Notes under the pieces: generated by a model
The model's database searches: none
Told to the model about the DNA's origin: nothing
Seen by the model: the letters and a program-made list of their open reading frames with translations, nothing else
In this document: positions 62,817-64,000 of the stretch, piece by piece
Numbering within the stretch: position 1 is the first letter of the stretch
Layout: each line of letters begins with the position of its first letter
Assembly (NCBI RefSeq): GCF_010501055.1
Contig: NZ_QVMO01000014.1
Coordinates: 4,219-68,218, forward strand
Source: Dysgonomonas sp. 521
Lineage (GTDB): Bacteria; Bacteroidota; Bacteroidia; Bacteroidales; Dysgonomonadaceae
Length of the DNA stretch: 64,000 nt
Reading direction: 5' to 3'
Made by a program: the position numbers and the translations under genes

Positions 62817-64000
62817 GTGAATACAGAAAATGAAGAAAAAGTAAGCGGATTACCCGAAAACGCTTTTCATGAACTCAAAGAGGGAGAAGAATACAAACCC
62901 ATAATGGCGCCTAACAGGCAATATAGGGAAGTTACCCCGTGGTCGGTAATGTGGGGCTTGGTCATGGCTGTTATTTTCAGCGCGGCTGCGGCCTATCTGG
63001 GATTGAAGGTCGGACAGGTGTTCGAAGCCGCTATTCCTATTGCCATTATCGCCGTAGGACTATCCAGTGCGACCAAGCGGAAAAACGCGTTGGGAGAGAA
63101 TGTTATCATACAGTCTATCGGCGCCAGTAGCGGTGTTATTGTAGCAGGAGCTATATTTACCCTTCCGGCGTTGTATATCCTGCAAGCTAAATACCCTGAT
63201 ATTTCAGTCGATTTCTTTCAGGTGTTCCTTAGCTCGCTGCTAGGAGGTATATTAGGAATACTGTTCCTCATCCCTTTCCGCAAATACTTTGTTTCCGATA
63301 TGCACGGAAAATACCCTTTCCCTGAAGCTACTGCAACCACTCAGGTGCTTGTATCGGGCGAAAAGGGAGGAGACCAGGCAAAGCCGCTTATTATGGCAGG
63401 TCTTATCGGCGGACTTTACGATTTTGTAATTGCTACATTCGGCGCATGGAGCGAAAATTTCACATCGCGAGTTATACCATTTGGAGAAACGCTGGCAAAT
63501 AAGTTTAAAGTATTATTCAGTGTGAATGTAGGAGCAGCAGTACTTGGCTTGGGTTATATTATCGGGCTCAGGTATGCAGCTATTATCTGCGCCGGTTCGG
63601 CTTTGGTTTGGTTTGTCATTGTGCCTCTGCTACCTCTGTTGGGCGACACCACACTACAATCTCTGAATCCTGCCCCTTATTTGCCCGACGGCGCCCTTAT
63701 AGGAGGAGTCGCCAATGCCAGCCCTGAGGTTATCTTCTCATCTATGGCACGCCATATAGGCATCGGAGGTATCGCTATGGCCGGTATAATCGGTATTGTG
63801 AAATCATGGCCAATTATCAAGAGCGCGGTAGGGCTTGCATCCAAGGAATTTAAAGGAGGAAGTAAGGACGCCGTACAAATAGATAAGCGTACACAGCGCG
63901 ACCTGCCGATGAAGATTATATCTATCGGAGTCATCCTTGCCTTGCTCGCTACATTTATCTTCTTCTATCTGGGAGTTATGCACAACCTGTTTTATGCAGT
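62817..64000 (+). CDS. OPT-family oligopeptide transporter, N-terminal part
   Basis: At least 394 aa; the gene runs off the window end. A GTG start at 62817 reads (M)NTENEEKVSGLPENAFHEL; no upstream ATG is in frame. OPT signatures: REVTPWSVMWGLVMAVIFSAAAAYLGLKVG, NVIIQSIGASSGVIVAGAIFTLPAL (key residues QSIGASSG), KYPFPEATATTQVLVSGEKGG and GGVANASPEVIFSS. At least eight membrane helices are visible. Takes up small peptides (or, in some relatives, metal chelates) with protons. The full protein would be about 650 aa. Confidence 0.9.
   Translation, partial: MNTENEEKVSGLPENAFHELKEGEEYKPIMAPNRQYREVTPWSVMWGLVMAVIFSAAAAYLGLKVGQVFEAAIPIAIIAVGLSSATKRKNALGENVIIQSIGASSGVIVAGAIFTLPALYILQAKYPDISVDFFQVFLSSLLGGILGILFLIPFRKYFVSDMHGKYPFPEATATTQVLVSGEKGGDQAKPLIMAGLIGGLYDFVIATFGAWSENFTSRVIPFGETLANKFKVLFSVNVGAAVLGLGYIIGLRYAAIICAGSALVWFVIVPLLPLLGDTTLQSLNPAPYLPDGALIGGVANASPEVIFSSMARHIGIGGIAMAGIIGIVKSWPIIKSAVGLASKEFKGGSKDAVQIDKRTQRDLPMKIISIGVILALLATFIFFYLGVMHNLFYA

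Overview
The window looks like chromosomal DNA of a Bacteroidales bacterium, most likely a Dysgonomonas-like member of the Bacteroidota. The evidence is two SusC/SusD pairs, lipoprotein-rich glycan loci, many TAnnTTTG promoter boxes with poor Shine-Dalgarno sequences, a eukaryote-length urocanate hydratase, a TatA/TatC pair without TatB, and lineage families such as DUF3256 and DUF5715. Genus is inference. No rRNA, tRNA, prophage, transposase or CRISPR array was found.

Layout. 1-1293 is mostly non-coding, with structured repeats. 1294-5779 holds a secreted sialate O-acetylesterase, a convergent LRR-protein/XerD-type recombinase pair, and a divergent FtsB/DivIC-like plus membrane protein pair. 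5942-18811 is a seven-gene minus-strand polysaccharide utilisation locus (SusC, SusD, surface glycan-binding lipoprotein, GH16, GH30, GH3, GH5) whose enzyme set fits a beta-1,3/1,6-glucan such as laminarin or fungal wall glucan. A divergent membrane-spanning regulator (19273-22116) probably controls it. 22309-30886 is a histidine-utilisation operon (hutU, ftcD, hutI, fchA, hutH) interrupted by three translationally coupled unknown genes and by a four-helix-bundle (S23) gene. 30951-37246 is a second SusC/SusD locus without CAZymes, ending in a TlpA-like thioredoxin lipoprotein.

37561-46982 is the most interesting part. A cytoplasmic Gfo/Idh/MocA oxidoreductase is followed by an operon-like run: DoxX membrane protein, two Tat-signal Gfo/Idh/MocA oxidoreductases, a DUF1080 (3-keto-disaccharide hydrolase family) lipoprotein, a TIM-barrel isomerase-like lipoprotein, ApbE flavin transferase, TatA and TatC. 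The core resembles the Bacteroides pathway that cleaves glycosides by oxidation at C3, elimination/hydration and reduction. Here it sits next to its probable export machinery and possible electron-transfer partners.

47063-64000 is mainly housekeeping and small hypothetical genes: pnp, rsmE, an Ig-like lipoprotein, YARHG and DUF3256 proteins, an EamA transporter, a SMI1/KNR4 protein, nhaA-truA, a DUF5715 peptidase-like lipoprotein, a TrmH/SpoU RNA methylase and a truncated OPT transporter. Gaps are filled with palindromic repeats. These include a tandem array of 310-455 bp units (56441-57716) that carries a 138-bp MITE-like insertion, and a 205-bp element with 20-bp terminal inverted repeats (59739-59943).
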